Assembly (NCBI RefSeq): GCF_030272615.1
Contig: NC_081406.1
Location: 219,781,497 to 219,845,496 of the forward strand
Direction of reading: 5' to 3'
Source: Cryptomeria japonica
Taxonomy: Eukaryota; Streptophyta; Pinopsida; Cupressales; Cupressaceae
DNA: 64,000 nt
The notes below the pieces were generated by a model, which saw only the letters and a list, made by a program, of their open reading frames with translations, ran no database searches and had not been told where the DNA came from. Of the stretch, positions 47,819 through 59,039 are shown in pieces. The translations under genes and the position numbers were made by a program. How positions within the stretch are numbered: the stretch's first letter is position 1; the number at the start of each line of letters is the position of its first letter.

Positions 47819-49820
47819 GTAGTCTAATGCACGGAAAAAGTCAAAAACAATCAAAAAATAAAAAAATCAAGGAAAAGCAAATAAAAAGGTACAATAAAAG
47901 CAACTGGTGAAAACTTGGTAACAAGCGCTATTGTGAAAGGACAACTCCTTTATCTATATCCACATCCTTATCTCCACAGTACAACACTATCAGCCATCGC
48001 CCAACACTTAGCAAATATCCATTCAGGACATACTTAGCATAGTCACTATCTTGATTTATCCATCTATCCTTTTACCACACTTTACCATGGCTTGGTAATC
48101 ACTATACATACCCACATCGAGAGGTACACTTAGCAGGGGCAATAATCATCAAAACTTACAAGCATGTTCAAACTGTCAAAACTATTTGCAAAACTCAGAG
48201 CATCATATCCAACAAACAAAAACTTACACAAACCCAAATCAAAACATCGATCAATAAAAGATTCACAAGAGAAATACGATGGATGATTTTCTGAAGTACC
48301 AAATATTGCATTTTGCATAAAGTCTTGACTATTTTTGCATTTAAACTTTTTGAATTATTGGATTCTCTAAATTTTCTCAACAATGCTTCCAAGCTAGAGA
48401 ACATCAAGAAACTCTAATATTTTCTTAATCTTCTATCTAGGAGGCGATCATTTGTGTTGTGTAGATATTTGTCTCGAGACGTGATTCACAATATATCACT
48501 GAAGACATGATTCCATTTTATGCATACAAATGGTTTAATCTTGTCTGTTTATACACAATCTGCACTCTGGTCATCCTGGTTCAATTATTCCTTGATGCTT
48601 GTGCTATCTTGCAAAATCAAACATCATGTAAATTTTTCTCAGGTTATCATGGTTCAATTATACCATTATGCTTGTATAAATTTTCAACATATCCAAAAAT
48701 CAATCCATGCTCAATGATGATACATATATCAAAAGCAAATTAACATGTGGTTATATCGGATGACAAATGCAGAATGAGGGTGCTCCAAAAACAATTAGTT
48801 TCATATCATTTTACAATTAGTTGCATATCAAATCATACATCTCATCTTCAAGATACATCTCACAGCATATCAAAACATACATCTCATAAACATCATACAT
48901 TTACATCATTGCATTTCACTTCATCATATCATCTATCTAAGCATTGCATCATCATAAAATAAACACCAGCATATAGAAAATGCATCCATAACACATCACA
49001 TGATCAAAGAAAATGGTGTCATATATATATATCAGAAATTATCAAAATGTACAATATATGTCATGTCTTGGCCAAATACAATGATCAAAAATACAATGGA
49101 GACAACATCTCTCAAGTATGACTATCTTAGAAAGGAGACAGTCTCGCCATAGAAGTCCCAACCCCTGGATCTCCAGGTGGATCATGTCTCGGTGGCCCTG
49201 TCATGCCTCTGCTCTCTAACCATGATCCCGTCTCTCGAGATCGACTCAATCTCGACTGCATAAAAATTTGCACTCAATTCTCCCTAGGCACCACAGTCTC
49301 ATAATGTCGATGATAGTACTCCACCTCTTGGGCTCTCAAAGCCAGCTCTCTCAAGGTTTCCCTCATTTGACCACCTGTTGTTGCTCTCTACATGCTCATT
49401 GCGAGCTCCTCTGCTCAACCCCGCCACTCTATCTCAGTGTCGTGCTTGGTGGTCAACTGTGTAATCTAATGCTGGTGTGCTAATATTTGTACCTGCAGCT
49501 ACTGCATTGTCACTTGTAAGGTCCTAATCTGGGCATCCTCCACATGAGTCAGAATTTGGACCCATAGGAGCACCTGTGAAGGGGTTCCCCCTATCCCTCT
49601 ACCTATCCTCTATGCTAGTGGAGGTAGCACATTAGTCCTCCTCCTCTAAGCTAGTCGTCTCCCCTCATCAATCCCTCCCATTGCTGCTATCACCTCTCCT
49701 ACCATCCCCTCACCCCCTGCTCCAATAGCCAAACCTCCTCTACCTCTATCCATCATAGCTCGTCGAACTGCTCTCTCCACTCCTCTACCACCCCCATCTC
49801 TACCTCTATCTCCTATCCTC
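47819..49820. other. First part of the Gypsy 3' region, no coding signal
   Basis: Sequence between pol and the antisense frame. It holds CATC/ATCA-rich low-complexity sequence at 48800-48960 and a short (AT)n run at about 49020-49033. I see no gene. Confidence 0.55.
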
Positions 49821-49899
49821 CCTTGATCTCCTCTCCCTCATCATCATCCTCCACCTCCTCCACCATCTCCCTCATCCCCATCTCCCCCCCTCATCCTCA

Positions 49900-51042
49900 T
49901 CATCATCAAAAGTGGGCCGCATCTCTGCTAGATCTGATATCCTCACCACGACACAAGCTACAAACAATCGGGCAGACTCATTTGTCATCCCAGCATCCAA
50001 AATCTTTGAGGCATAATCCCATATCTAGCCTGCTAACTACACAAACTCCTCTACAGCCGCCGCACTATCAATAGTCGGACTCCAATATGGTATGTCTTGC
50101 CTCCAGCATGCATACAAACAGGTCTCCTATGGTATCCCCTGCTACCGACCAAACTACCACAAAACTCTCGTAACCAAAAATATCTCAATCACAAAAGGGG
50201 TACGACTTATCAAAAACTGAGTTATGAAGACATATGGCATCTCTAGCCCACCCTTAGCCCAAACCTCACAACCTATGTACGGTCGCCATATGACCGTATC
50301 ACCCTCCTCCAATGCTCCAGCTTGCCTAGCTTCCGCTAGACAACGAACCCCCTGTATCCATATGCATAAGCACGTCCAATAGGCCTACCTATATCCACCA
50401 GTGGCCTAGCTATAGGAATGTGCTCCCAGCAGCATACATGTAGAAGTGTAACGCTAGCTAACAAACTACCATAACCCAAGTATACTACCTCATGCAAGTC
50501 TCTGTACAAATGGGCTAGCATAGCTGATCCCATGTGAACCTGTGGCCTTGTGTAACCATCTCTTCTAGTACCAATCCCCATCCCAGTGAAAATCCCTTCA
50601 ACCTATGGTCGGGACATAGGAAACCACCTACAAAACCTGCCAGTACCGATGGAAGAGGTGCATAGTCCAAATCCAAAAACTCCTGCCACGAAATCTCATA
50701 TCCGCACACTGTATCATCATGAAATATCTGGCAAAGTGCCTCTGTCCCGCCTTCCTCTAACTGCTCATAAGGTAGTAGTGCACCTACTATGGGTATGCAC
50801 AGGATCCGGTAACAATCCTCAGGGGTCACTGTCATCTCCCCTGTGGCAAAATGGAAGGTGTTCATATCACTGTGCCACCTCTCTGCAAGCACTGTAAGTA
50901 AACCCCAGTTCATAATAAACTGAGGCATATCGAATAGGGAAGACAGGTCACATCTCTCAATAATGTCTAGATCAGCCTGTGCCAACCATGGTATCAATGC
51001 CCATGGTCTCGGGAACCACTTGCGTGACTGAACCACTCCCAA
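49900..51042 (-). pseudogene. Antisense plant-mobile-domain-like (PMD) protein
   Basis: Opposite strand to pol. From 51042, MGVVQSRKWFPRPWALIPWL leads into RWHSDMNTFHFATGEMTVTP and EDCYRILCIPIVG, the signature start of the plant mobile domain. A frameshift near 50560 is followed by HMGSAMLAHLYRDLHEVVY and CCWEHIPIARP. Weaker continuation (IWRPYIGCEVWAKGGLEMPY, then a Glu/Asp-rich tail) runs to about 49900 with stops. A TTTTGATAG acceptor-like site lies just upstream, and a CAGTAAGT donor-like site near 52110 could mark a 5' exon, giving an intron that holds the repeats at 51120-52030. Role unknown; PMD proteins of plants act in genome silencing. Confidence 0.75.
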
Positions 51043-51135
51043 TCAATCCTATCAAAACAAAAAAACAAGTTCAATATCAGTTCCTCATCAAAAACATAGA
51101 TATCAAAATCAAAATCACATCATATCTATCCATAT

Positions 51136-51403
51136 CAACTTGTAACACAACTCACGTTTTCAAAAACCATATCAAACTTGTAACACAACTCAAGTCCCCA
51201 CATCACATCAACTTGTAACACAACTCAAGTTTCCAACCCATATCAACTTGTAAAACAACTCAAGTTCTACAATCATATCAGCTTGTAACATAAATCAAGC
51301 TCCACATATATTAACTTGAAACAATGCAAATCAAATCAAGTTCATATCAAATCCATATTGATATCTATGAATAACTTAAAAAATCGCAAATTAAACTAAG
51401 TTA
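51136..51403. repeat. Array of short hairpin units
   Basis: Five units of AACTTGTAACACAACTCAAG type between about 51136 and 51301, spaced some 30-50 nt, plus two looser ones to 51403. AACTTG can pair with CAAGTT across a 10-nt loop. The fifth unit reads AGCTTG/CAAGCT and the last AACTTA/TAAGTT, both keeping the pairing. Confidence 0.65.
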
Positions 51404-51539
51404 TATCGGCACTTATATTGGACAAACTATCAAAACCATGACAGCAGACACAGAAATGAACAATTACACCTATCCTGGCAAAACTGACCTTATCCTATCA
51501 ATTTTCCTCCCTCACAAAATCATCTTTTCTCACAAAACC

Positions 51540-52030
51540 GACCGCATGTGCTAACTAAATTTGGCTATGCGCTAGATTGACTCAATGCACTAACCTATTT
51601 TTCCCATGCACTATCCTATCTACCCCATGCGCTAGATTAACTCTACGCGCTACCCTTTTTTCTCCATGCACAATCTAAGCTACCCTAAACGCTAAACCTA
51701 TTCCATGTGCTCACCTATCCTACGTCTGCGCTACCTATCTAACCCTATACGCTATGTTTAACCTACGTGCTACTTACCCCTACCCATGCGACTCCCTATC
51801 TACCCAATGCGCTAGGTTTACTAGATGCGCTACCTATTTCACTTTCTGCACTACCCTATGTCCCTAATGCGCTATTGTGCATTTATGCGCTAACCTAACA
51901 AACCTAAGCGCTAACTTAGCACACTTATGCAATACCCTACATTTTCGGATGCAACCTAAAATCTACAACCTTATGTGCTATTGAATATTTTGTATGCGCT
52001 GATCGACGACCTAAATGCGCTAAAACGTGA
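51540..52030. repeat. ATGCGCTA array in the Gypsy 3' region
   Basis: More than 20 degenerate copies of ATGCGCTA (variants ATGTGCTA, ATGCACTA, TACGCGCTA) about every 20 nt. This is the reverse complement of the TAGCGCAT motif arrayed in the 5' leader. Confidence 0.8.
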
Positions 52031-52579
52031 AACCCACGTGAAAAATTCTAAAAAAGTACCAAAAATGACAAAATAAAAAATCAAAAAGGGGTCAAAAAGG
52101 TTGACTTACTGGTGGTCCATAAGCGGCAGGCCTCCGATACCTCCGAACATGCTCGAATCGATGCGTAGAATATGGAATAGGCATTTTGTCTTCTCTCCAA
52201 AAGTCTTTCTCTCCGAAGTCAACAAGCACAAATGAGACAAAAAATGCACTTTTCCCCTTTTATAGGGTAAAATAAAATTAGGGTTAGGGGTTTGAGTATG
52301 TAATTCACCCGTGGTCTTCCTCGTACCCTCACACACATCAATTATTGGGAGATGAATCAATTTAAGCATTCCACATAGCCAAAATCTTGCAAAGCTAACA
52401 CAATTATCAAATCACATCAAATTTTTCCAAATTTTTTATTCATCTCCCGAGGGGGCATTATCAACATCAATTATCAAAACTGGGGCATGACATATCTCAA
52501 AAGTATATAAAATTTTTATTTGATCATAAATCACGATGACACATCATTTTCTTTGAATTAACATGTGCACACATGTCAC

Positions 52580-52596
52580 TTCAAAGAGGGGCAAAA
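52580..52596 (+). other. Polypurine tract of the Gypsy element
   Basis: TCAAAGAGGGGCAAAA immediately before the TGTAGA start of the 3' LTR. Confidence 0.75.
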
Positions 52597-54044
52597 TGTA
52601 GACGTATAAAAATGACCATATTCCTAAATGAATATTTTATGTTCATTTCTCTATTTAATTAAATCCAATTTAATTAAATCACTCACATTCCTCTATTTAA
52701 ATTAAGTAAATTACTCAATTTATTTAAATTAAATTCACTAGGCCTCTTTTACCATTTAATGGAATAAATCATTTTATTCAATTAAATCCCTTCTATCCAC
52801 TTTTAATTAAATTCAAAATTAATTAAATAGTTTATCCTAAATTGAATAAATCTAATTTATTTAATTTCCCCAAATTACAACCAAATTGAATTAGATTCAT
52901 TTTATTCAATTAAATCTTATTATCCCTCCATCCACTTGCAAAATCCTACATCTCCCACTTGCTTCCTAAACCCTATTCCTAACCCCTTCTAGACTCTTCT
53001 AATCACTTCTAAATTAACCTAACCCATCTCTTAAACTTTGTCACATCCCTAAGCAAGGGGAAGTCACTTCTCAAACCCTCAAAGTCTTTGAAAACCCTTA
53101 AAGGCTTCAACCACTTAACTTTCAAAGTCTTCCAAACCGTTAACGGTTAACTCAAACCTCTAGCATGATTAAAGAATTTCCATAAACTCAACCTCCATGT
53201 AACCCAAGGGTCTCATAAAGCATTTATTGCTTTGACCATGATTATCCTTAATCCTTTGCACAAGAGTTTATCCTTTGGATAAAACCGTTATCCATTGGAT
53301 AACCTTAACTTAACCTTGACCCTTACCCCCTAAGGTAACCATGAGGTCTTCTCAAGCATTTAATGTCTCCAACCCCTTCTCTCAACTAGTCTTATGTTGA
53401 CATTTTTCACCATTTCATTGGTGCAAATTGTGAACATGGATTCCCAACTTTCAAACTCAACCCTTGATTACCTCTTTCAATCCTAGCCATCCATTGCCCT
53501 ATTTTTTCTATAAATAGAGCTCTCATTCCTCCATTTTCATCATCCAAGTCTTTAGCATCATACTTATACTAAAATCCATCCAAGCTTTAATATATCATTT
53601 GTGCTCATCATTTAGCCTCTCTTTTCAATAGGAATTAATCTAAATATGCATGTTTAGAGTATTTTCCTCATCATTTATCTTAATCATAGACTAGTATATC
53701 ATTCTAGGATAGTCTTGCTACTAATCTTGTCATCTTATAATCTAGTTTATTGTATTTATAGGATCATTCATAGTTTAGGATGCATTTCATCTTAAAATCA
53801 ACCAAAAGTATCCCTCATTCTTGCATTTGTCATCCCTAAACCACTTTGCTCAATGATCTGAGAGTAAAGACATTGGTTTGACAGACCTTGTGAGATAGAG
53901 AACCATGGAACCAACCTTGGGAAGTTGAGCCATAATTCATGACTCCGTAGCTTGCACCAAGAAGTCCTATGGGTGTGTGAGCAAGGCTCCTTAGGCTCCG
54001 TTTTCCACATATTGAGTCCTATTGACCCGCTTTTCCTACATACA
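52597..54044 (+). repeat. 3' LTR of the Gypsy element
   Basis: 1448 bp, TGTAGACGTATAAAAATG to CCTACATACA. TATA-like TATAAATAG at 53509-53517. Confidence 0.95.
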
Positions 54045-54051
54045 GATACCA

Positions 54052-54380
54052 TATTGGAGTTGAGGAAAAATCAACTCTACAGCTCTCGGAGATCACCTGC
54101 ATACAAACTTGTCATGGAAAGAGAGAACCAAAAAAGCTATGGAGGCTAGAATTCAAAGATCCAAAAAAGAGGAGTCATATGGATTGTACAACAAGAATGC
54201 AATTTAATAATTATAGTTGTAATGAAAATACAAAGAGAGAATCCTTATAAGAGGATACTCAGAACCCTAAAGGAGAAAACTCTAAAGAATTATAAGATTC
54301 CTAAGTTTAGCTTAAGCATGGAGTATAATAGACTAATAATTAAATAAATAGTTATTAACTAATAAAAGATAACTCTAACA
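54052..54380 (-). repeat. 5' LTR of the outer Copia-like element
   Basis: 329 bp, minus-strand TGTTAGAGTT at 54380 to AACTCCAATA at 54052, followed by TGGTATC of the primer site, which the Gypsy insertion interrupts. Confidence 0.9.
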
Positions 54381-54385
54381 AAAAT

Positions 54386-56917
54386 TGCTTCATGAGGGGA
54401 TGAAAATCCCTATAAAAAGTTCATCAACATTGCACAAAAAAGGGTCTAGGGGAAAATCAATTTGGTTTTGGAATGAAAATTCCAATTCAAACTTCATCAT
54501 TCGACACAAAATTACCTTGGGGAAAAATCGACCCCTATCTGGATAGCTATCCAGATGTAAAATCATTAAACTTATCCCTAGTAGAAATTCATCTAGGGTC
54601 ATCAGGAGGAATTCCCACACTTAGACAAATTTTCAGTCATTTGGTGGAAAATCCCCTTATGTCTAAATTCTAAGTGGGGGAAAAAAGAGGTACATCAGGA
54701 ATTTGGTGGAAAATCTTCTCCCATCAGGATTTTGAGTTGGGGAAAATCATGGGTCATCGGAAATGTGGGGGTAAAAACACCTCCCATTAGGAATTTTGAC
54801 ATTTTTGACCCTTAGAACATGGATTTTCATCAAGAATTAAACATTTTAACCACTCAAAACTACCTAAACACTTAGAATTTTCAATAAAATGCATCGGGAC
54901 TTAGGTAAATTTACCAAAACTTGAGTGAAACAAAGGAAAGCTATTGGGATAAAGTGCAAAATCAACTTGAATAACTTGCTGGGATCGAGAAAACAACTCC
55001 TAAAGGACCTAAAACACCTAGGCACTTAAATATCACCGACGAGGACATTAAAAACATGTATTTACGCTCAAATGTCAAGGCAAAATCTAGGATCATTTAA
55101 AATTTCAACATTTTAAAAACTTGATCCTAAAAATTCAAAAACCCTAGTGACACTTAGGCATGATCAAAACTCTGAGACTCGGGCAAGGGAACACAAAATA
55201 TGCCCACTATGCTACCAAAAACCCTAAACTAACCAACACGAGAGGCAACAAAAAGGGGGTCCCCATTTGCAATGGGGCGATATGTGAAAAGGTCACAACA
55301 TGACCTCAAGTGGTGGATCACTAGAAAATAAAAACAATGATACACTATCATAAACCCTAGTATGACCACAACAATGAGATGTGAGGAAAAGAAATAGACT
55401 TTCACCTCAAATCAACATTCTCTTGAATTATAGTTAAGGAGGGGGGACTATGGATAGGAATTTGCACTGCTAAACAGAAACTAGTATTTGTTGTTTGTAG
55501 GTGTTTTATTCTAAACAACCTATTTCTTGATTTTTGTAAAATAGGACTCACTAGAACATGAAAGTTAGCCTAGTTGCATTTCCTTTTTTATGACTTTGGA
55601 TGTATTCTATCCTGATTCACTCTCAAATGAATTTGACATGTTAAAATTATTTCCATAGTGGTGATGCATCTACAAAATCAGAAGATTCAAATTAATGCAA
55701 TGGTAGCACATTTATGCAAAATGGAGCCATATAAAGTGAGGCATCTACAAAATAAGAACATGCATATTTATTTTTAATGTTAGTTTAACTTTTATAGATG
55801 TCATAGAATCAATTGGATATGCTACAAATGTGAATTTTCTTAACAAAATAGACATGTGTTAACATTTTTCGTATATGCTCAAGTGTGAAGTAGTGTGATC
55901 TTGCTTATTGCATTCCACCTTTGTGGGGTACCTGCAAAGAGAAGAGAGAGTAACATAGTAGTGAAATTGTAGTGTAATGTCAAGGAGGTGTGAAATACTT
56001 TGTTTCCTTACATAAGTATAACTCATTGACATAAAGTCCTACACTATAACAAATAAAGAATTGAAAGTGTGATGGGAAGTAGAAAGATACAACTAATGGA
56101 AGTTCCTTTAAGGATCAACTTTATTTCAAATAAAGTGTTTGATATTGATATCTTTGTTCAGTATGACTTCCTTGGGTATTGAGGCTATAGCAGGGGATGT
56201 CTTTTCCTTTGAGGTTATCTACATCACTAAAAGAGAGCAAACAAAACATTTTAAATTGTGGTGCTAATTAGATTATGGTATAAGTTTGGATTTATTTAGC
56301 ATAGTAGACATGTTTTACTGCTTTTTATTTGTATTTGTGGAGTAGGAGGTCCTTGTTTAAGGATTCGCTTGTTGTCAAAGCATCTAAAAAGTTAGAACAT
56401 TCACACTCATGAAATGATAGAAGATTTATACAAAATGCAAAACTATAAATTAAGCAACTGGAACAACTGTATTCATATGTATCATCATTTTCTAAGGTGT
56501 TGTTGTGAATAACGAAGGTCTAGATTTGTGAGATGAATGTCCATGGAAGATCTACAAAAGAAGAACATTTAGAGCTACACAAAGAACCAAGATTATTAGC
56601 TAAGGGAAATGTTTGTGCCAATTTTTTGTATGCGAGGAGCTTGCTCATATTGTTTAGATATTGTACTCTTTTTAGATCCATGTTGTTCTTTGGAAGACAC
56701 TGACCCAGTTGATGTTTCTTGACTAGTATTCATATTTTAAGTCACCTACAAATGAGTGTCTACATTAGATTTTCTCACATGAATTTATAGTATAGATCTT
56801 AGCATAAATGATGTTTTCTAATAGTATTACTAGCAAAATAAATGATATAGGTAGAAGTTTTTGCATTGTGTGAAGGGTAATTCTTGTTCATGATTGCTTC
56901 TTGCAAAATCTACACAA
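54386..56917. other. Host sequence right of the nest, no coding signal
   Basis: The first 400 bp carry GGGGAAAATC-type repeats continuing from 33556-33799. The rest is AT-rich without a recognisable frame. Confidence 0.5.
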
Positions 56918-57302
56918 TGCCTAGACAATGTTGTCTATGTGAGTGAGAAGGATGTCGTGATCACTCCAATATGCTTCCAACCTTTTGATTTTAGTTGTGT
57001 GTGCATTAGTGTTTGTCCAAATGTGATCAATATTGGTCTTTGACGAAGGATCTATTTGTTCATCTAACAAGTGCAAGTTGTGTATTTGCATGTGTCTCTT
57101 AAACATTTGTATTATTTTTTAGTGCATCGATATGTCAATGTTGAAGTCACCTACAATATAGACAAGGCTTTGACTAGGAGAAAATGCCATTGCTTCATTG
57201 ATAATTGCTATGATATTTGTAAGCATTGTTCTTGGTTTGGCATAGAGATTATAAATGAAAAGTGTGTGTCCATTAAGTATGCCTGAGAGCAATAGTGCTT
57301 AA
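56918..57302 (-). pseudogene. EEP-type endonuclease domain, C-terminal fragment
   Basis: The minus strand reads GHTLFIYNLYAKPRTML, then IVGDFNIDIS near 57150, a TAA at about 57125, and in the same frame LLDEQIDPSSKTNIDHIWTN and AYWSDHDILL, ending in a stop at 56921. GDFN, IDHIW and SDHD are the metal-binding and catalytic blocks of the exonuclease-endonuclease-phosphatase fold used by LINEs and by some Helitrons. The upstream half is cut off where the Copia LTR begins at 57303, so the parent element cannot be named. Confidence 0.7.
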
Positions 57303-58795
57303 TGATGAATAATGATGAATAGTTAGTACCAAACCGGTACTGAAAGGGGGGGGGGTGAATTAGTACAGACAAAAACACTTCCCTAAACCAGTTTGACTGC
57401 AAAGACTGCACTTAACTTGTAAATAGTAACACCGATCTAAAACAGAGTACTACCGGTAAAACCAAGAATGACTATGACAAGCATAAACCGGTTATCACTT
57501 AGACCTTCACCACACCTAACATCACCTTTCCACTTCACTCATATGCATAAATAGGCAATACATCATAAATGTAAAGATTACTAGTTCAACATGCATTACC
57601 ACTTGACAGAAAATATTAAAGCATCACACATGACACACTGATTTTTCATGTGGAAACCCAACTGGGAAAAACCACGGTGGGGATGAATACCCACAAGTTG
57701 TTATTTGAACTCTTTTGAAGTCCACTCTATTAGGAGCCTAGTCTGATTAAAGTCTTTTACAATAGGTTCTACTAGAGACCAATCCTGCTAGGGATCACCT
57801 GGTTAAGGGATGGCTAAATACCCAGTTAAAGGTTAGAACCCTATTAAAGGTTACCTCGCAAGAGGATTTGAAGAACTCATTGAATTGAGTCACCATGTTA
57901 AAGGATTTACACAAAATCCTATTAAAGCTACCCAGTAAAGAGATTTTCCAACTACTGAAATGGTTAAAAGTCAATAGGTAATACACTGATATGATAATAG
58001 CACACAATGCCAAGGCAGATCCTCTTTAGCTCCTTTGCTTCTGCAATCACACTCTGCAGGTATCAACACACTTCTTCAATCTGGAAAGAATCAAGTATCA
58101 CTCACTGGGATATACACATAACATTTGCCAGCAACTTCAAAATGAAAAACATCATCAACCTTATAGGAAACAGATAGGTCAGTAGCATAAACCCTAAACC
58201 CTAAACCTTTAGGTTTAACACTTCAGTCAATTGAATCCAGAACATTAATCACACTGTATTAAATGCAATAGTCTTGAATAGATCTCAAGACATTTTCCAA
58301 AATCCATTCTTTGCTGCTTCAGGAAGTCGATAACCCATCACGCATTCTCCACCATTTACAGACTTCACACATTTTTAAGGTAGATAGGAACAATCTTCTT
58401 CATGCAAGATCCTCAAGGAAATATTTCACATGCACAAGGTTGACGTGGCAATATGATCTGATCTTCATTACAATTCTAACTCATCACAAGATGTCATCGG
58501 TTGAATCACACAGGTAATGCATCAACCAGAAACCCTGAAGCTGAGACTACCAATTGGTAGTCATGCCAAATGAAACCTGATACAGAACTTCCCATATATC
58601 GGTTCTCATTCCAACATACCAGTTCACCTTGAACAAACATACCACTTCACTTTTTTACATATGCTGGTTCACAACATCAAACCGGTTCTCTTGCCGGTTT
58701 GCTTACTACAATATATCAATTCATACTTCAGCATATTGACATCAATGACAACATACAATATCATCATGTCATCAAGCTCTGCACATATGCCAACA
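57303..58795 (-). repeat. 3' LTR of the minus-strand Copia
   Basis: 1493 bp, minus-strand TGTTGGCATATGTGCAG at 58795 to ATTCATCA at 57303, with a run of ten G (plus strand) near 57344. Confidence 0.9.
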
Positions 58796-58920
58796 ATCTC
58801 CCCCTTTGGCATTGATGGCAATATACAAAGATATCTATCTGCTTCACATCTTCTTCTCCCTAGTACTATAGAAATCTTCTCCACTTTACATCTTCTCCCC
58901 CTTTGACAACAATGCCAAAG
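58796..58920 (-). other. Twin polypurine tracts of the minus-strand Copia
   Basis: Minus-strand CCAAAGGGGGAGAT abuts the LTR. A second tract, TTGTTGTCAAAGGGGGAGAA at 58911-58892, lies about 90 nt upstream and is identical to 8301-8320. Confidence 0.8.
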
Positions 58921-59039
58921 TGGAGACACAAACAGCTATGTCCCACTATGCTACTCCCCCTAAGGAGTAGCATCCTTCAACACACCAATCCTAAATAAGA
59001 TTTATCAATGCAATACTTGATTGATGTGGAGCACACACC

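Larger units (their letters stand above)
35758..54044 (+). mobile_element. Tat-like Ty3/Gypsy LTR retrotransposon (18.3 kb)
   Basis: LTRs 35758-37213 and 52597-54044, flanked on both sides by GATAC (35753-35757 and 54045-54049). Order: LTR, primer site (37217), a 3.1-kb leader with repeats, gag (40361), protease, G-patch, RT, RNase H, second RNase H, integrase (to 47818), a 4.8-kb 3' region with an antisense frame, polypurine tract, LTR. The second RNase H, the long 3' region and the antisense ORF are features known from the Tat lineage. Coding parts are broken by stops, many of them TGA or TAG where Trp, Arg or Gln is expected. Confidence 0.95.
33800..54380 (-). mobile_element. Non-autonomous Copia-like element (LARD/TRIM type), split by a Gypsy insertion
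   Basis: Two LTRs of exactly 329 bp (33800-34128 and 54052-54380) begin TGTTAGAGTT on the minus strand and end AACTCYAATA. Both are flanked by AAAAT (33795-33799 and 54381-54385), a 5-bp target duplication. Removing the Gypsy insert (35758-54044 plus the duplicated GATAC) leaves an element of about 2.3 kb. Its internal part (34129-35757) has only short open frames with no recognisable protein. The primer site is TGGTATCAAAGC (initiator tRNA-Met type). It needs a partner for all proteins. Confidence 0.9.

Noticed and set aside
55250-55285. Possible Gypsy primer site on the minus strand (TCGCCCCATTGCAAATGGGG)
   Set aside because: It only loosely resembles TGGCGCC-type sites, and I found no LTR end beside it and no matching LTR near 28900-29900.
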